Source: Massilia aurea (GTDB lineage Bacteria; Pseudomonadota; Gammaproteobacteria; Burkholderiales; Burkholderiaceae_D). Taken from it: DNA of 64,000 nucleotides. Positions 63,301-64,000 of the stretch are shown here, one piece after another (the stretch's first letter is position 1; every line of letters begins with the position of its first letter). The position numbers and the translations under genes were made by a program. Location: the NCBI RefSeq assembly GCF_014200505.1, contig NZ_JACHBX010000005.1, forward strand, positions 1 through 64,000, in the 5' to 3' direction. The notes below the pieces were generated by a model, which saw only the letters and a program-made list of their open reading frames with translations, did not search any database and was not told the DNA's origin.

Positions 63301-64000
63301 ATGTTTGGTTTTTTACGCAGCTATTTCTCGAACGACCTCGCCATTGACCTCGGTACCGCCAACACGCTGATTTATGTGCGCGGCCTGGGTATCGTGCTGG
63401 ACGAGCCGTCGGTCGTCGCGATCCGCCAGCAGGGCGGGCCAAATGGCAAGAAGACGATCCAGGCGGTCGGCAAGGAAGCCAAGCAGATGCTGGGCAAGGT
63501 GCCGGGCAATATCGAGGCGATCCGCCCGATGAAGGATGGCGTGATCGCCGACTTCACCGTCACCGAACAGATGCTCAAGCAGTTCATCCGCATGGTGCAC
63601 GAGTCCAAATTTTTCCGCCCGTCGCCACGCATCATCATCTGCGTGCCATGCGGTTCGACCCAGGTCGAGCGCCGCGCGATCCGTGAATCGGCGCTTGGCG
63701 CCGGCGCCTCGCAGGTGTACCTGATCGAAGAGCCAATGGCCGCGGCCATCGGCGCCGGCCTGCCGGTGTCGGAAGCAACCGGCTCGATGGTCGTCGACAT
63801 CGGCGGCGGCACCACCGAAGTGGGCATCATCTCGCTGGGCGGCATGGTCTACAAGGGCTCGGTGCGCGTGGGCGGCGACAAGTTCGACGAAGCCATCGTC
63901 AACTACATCCGCCGTAACTACGGCATGCTGATCGGCGAACAGACGGCCGAAGCGATCAAGAAGGCGATCGGCTCGGCGTTCCCGGGTTCGGAAGTCAAGG
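63301..64000 (+). CDS. mreB: Rod-shape-determining protein MreB (partial)
   Basis: The first 233 residues of this actin homologue: FGFLRSYFSNDLAIDLGTAN (phosphate 1 loop), then TEQMLKQFIRMVHES, IICVPCGSTQVERRAIRESA, EEPMAAAIGAGLPV and VVDIGGGTTEVGIISLGGMV (phosphate 2). The gene runs past the window end. MreB guides lateral wall synthesis and keeps rod shape. Confidence 0.97.
   Translation, partial: MFGFLRSYFSNDLAIDLGTANTLIYVRGLGIVLDEPSVVAIRQQGGPNGKKTIQAVGKEAKQMLGKVPGNIEAIRPMKDGVIADFTVTEQMLKQFIRMVHESKFFRPSPRIIICVPCGSTQVERRAIRESALGAGASQVYLIEEPMAAAIGAGLPVSEATGSMVVDIGGGTTEVGIISLGGMVYKGSVRVGGDKFDEAIVNYIRRNYGMLIGEQTAEAIKKAIGSAFPGSEVK

Overview
The backbone genes point to a GC-rich betaproteobacterium of the Oxalobacteraceae (Massilia / Duganella / Janthinobacterium type). 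The evidence is the DUF1840 gene, a UbiK-type accessory factor, the TorF-family porin-glnK-amtB group, the proteobacterial-type gshA beside gshB, a PTS-Ntr-like IIA/HPr/EI set, metX-metW, and gatC-gatA-gatB divergent from mreB. The genus is inferred from protein resemblance only, without any database search.

Layout. 1-3430: terminators, DUF1840, and an ABC exporter pair with a lipoprotein. 3494-4093 and 37682-38623: the two halves of comM (yifB), split by one insertion. 4094-37681: a genomic island of about 33.6 kb. 38861-43378: an ABC ATPase followed by a giant permease-M1 peptidase fusion. 43453-46661: ubiK, then divergently a TorF porin-glnK-amtB operon behind a good sigma-54 promoter match. 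46836-51729: gshA, gshB, PTS IIA, HPr, EI. 51797-58491: metX, metW, an M48 protease, an RluA-type pseudouridine synthase, exonuclease III and a hybrid histidine kinase. 58524-64000: pyrE, a palindromic repeat cluster, gatB-gatA-gatC, and the start of mreB.

The island is the unusual part. Its right end carries three consecutive overlapping tyrosine-recombinase genes and a coiled-coil gene, an arrangement like Tn554-type or recombinase-in-trio elements. It has entered comM exactly between the codons of the Walker B motif (LFL / DE). Both halves of comM remain complete and would rejoin to a 513-residue ComM. Cargo from left to right: an IS3 remnant; an HNH-like gene; a metallo-beta-lactamase gene coupled to an HExxH metalloprotease gene; a tightly overlapping five-gene operon (dUTPase-like pyrophosphatase, PRTase-like protein, ORC/Cdc6-like ATPase, unknown protein, N6-adenine methyltransferase-like protein); a class C serine hydrolase; an H-NS protein; an ankyrin protein; a TDT transporter; an ECF sigma/anti-sigma operon; a LysR-YeiH pair with a frameshifted acfC-like gene; a DsrE fragment; a small XRE/RHH pair; and a decayed piece of the BREX gene brxC.

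The best candidate for an undescribed system is the five-gene operon at 10556-16078. Every junction overlaps, the composition is visibly AT-richer than the host, and it sits beside other conflict-type genes and a dead BREX fragment. Its parts suggest nucleotide- or DNA-modification-linked defence. That is inference: no nuclease or known effector is recognisable. Part of the island interior (about 19.9-28.6 kb) looks host-like in composition, so the island seems to be a mosaic.
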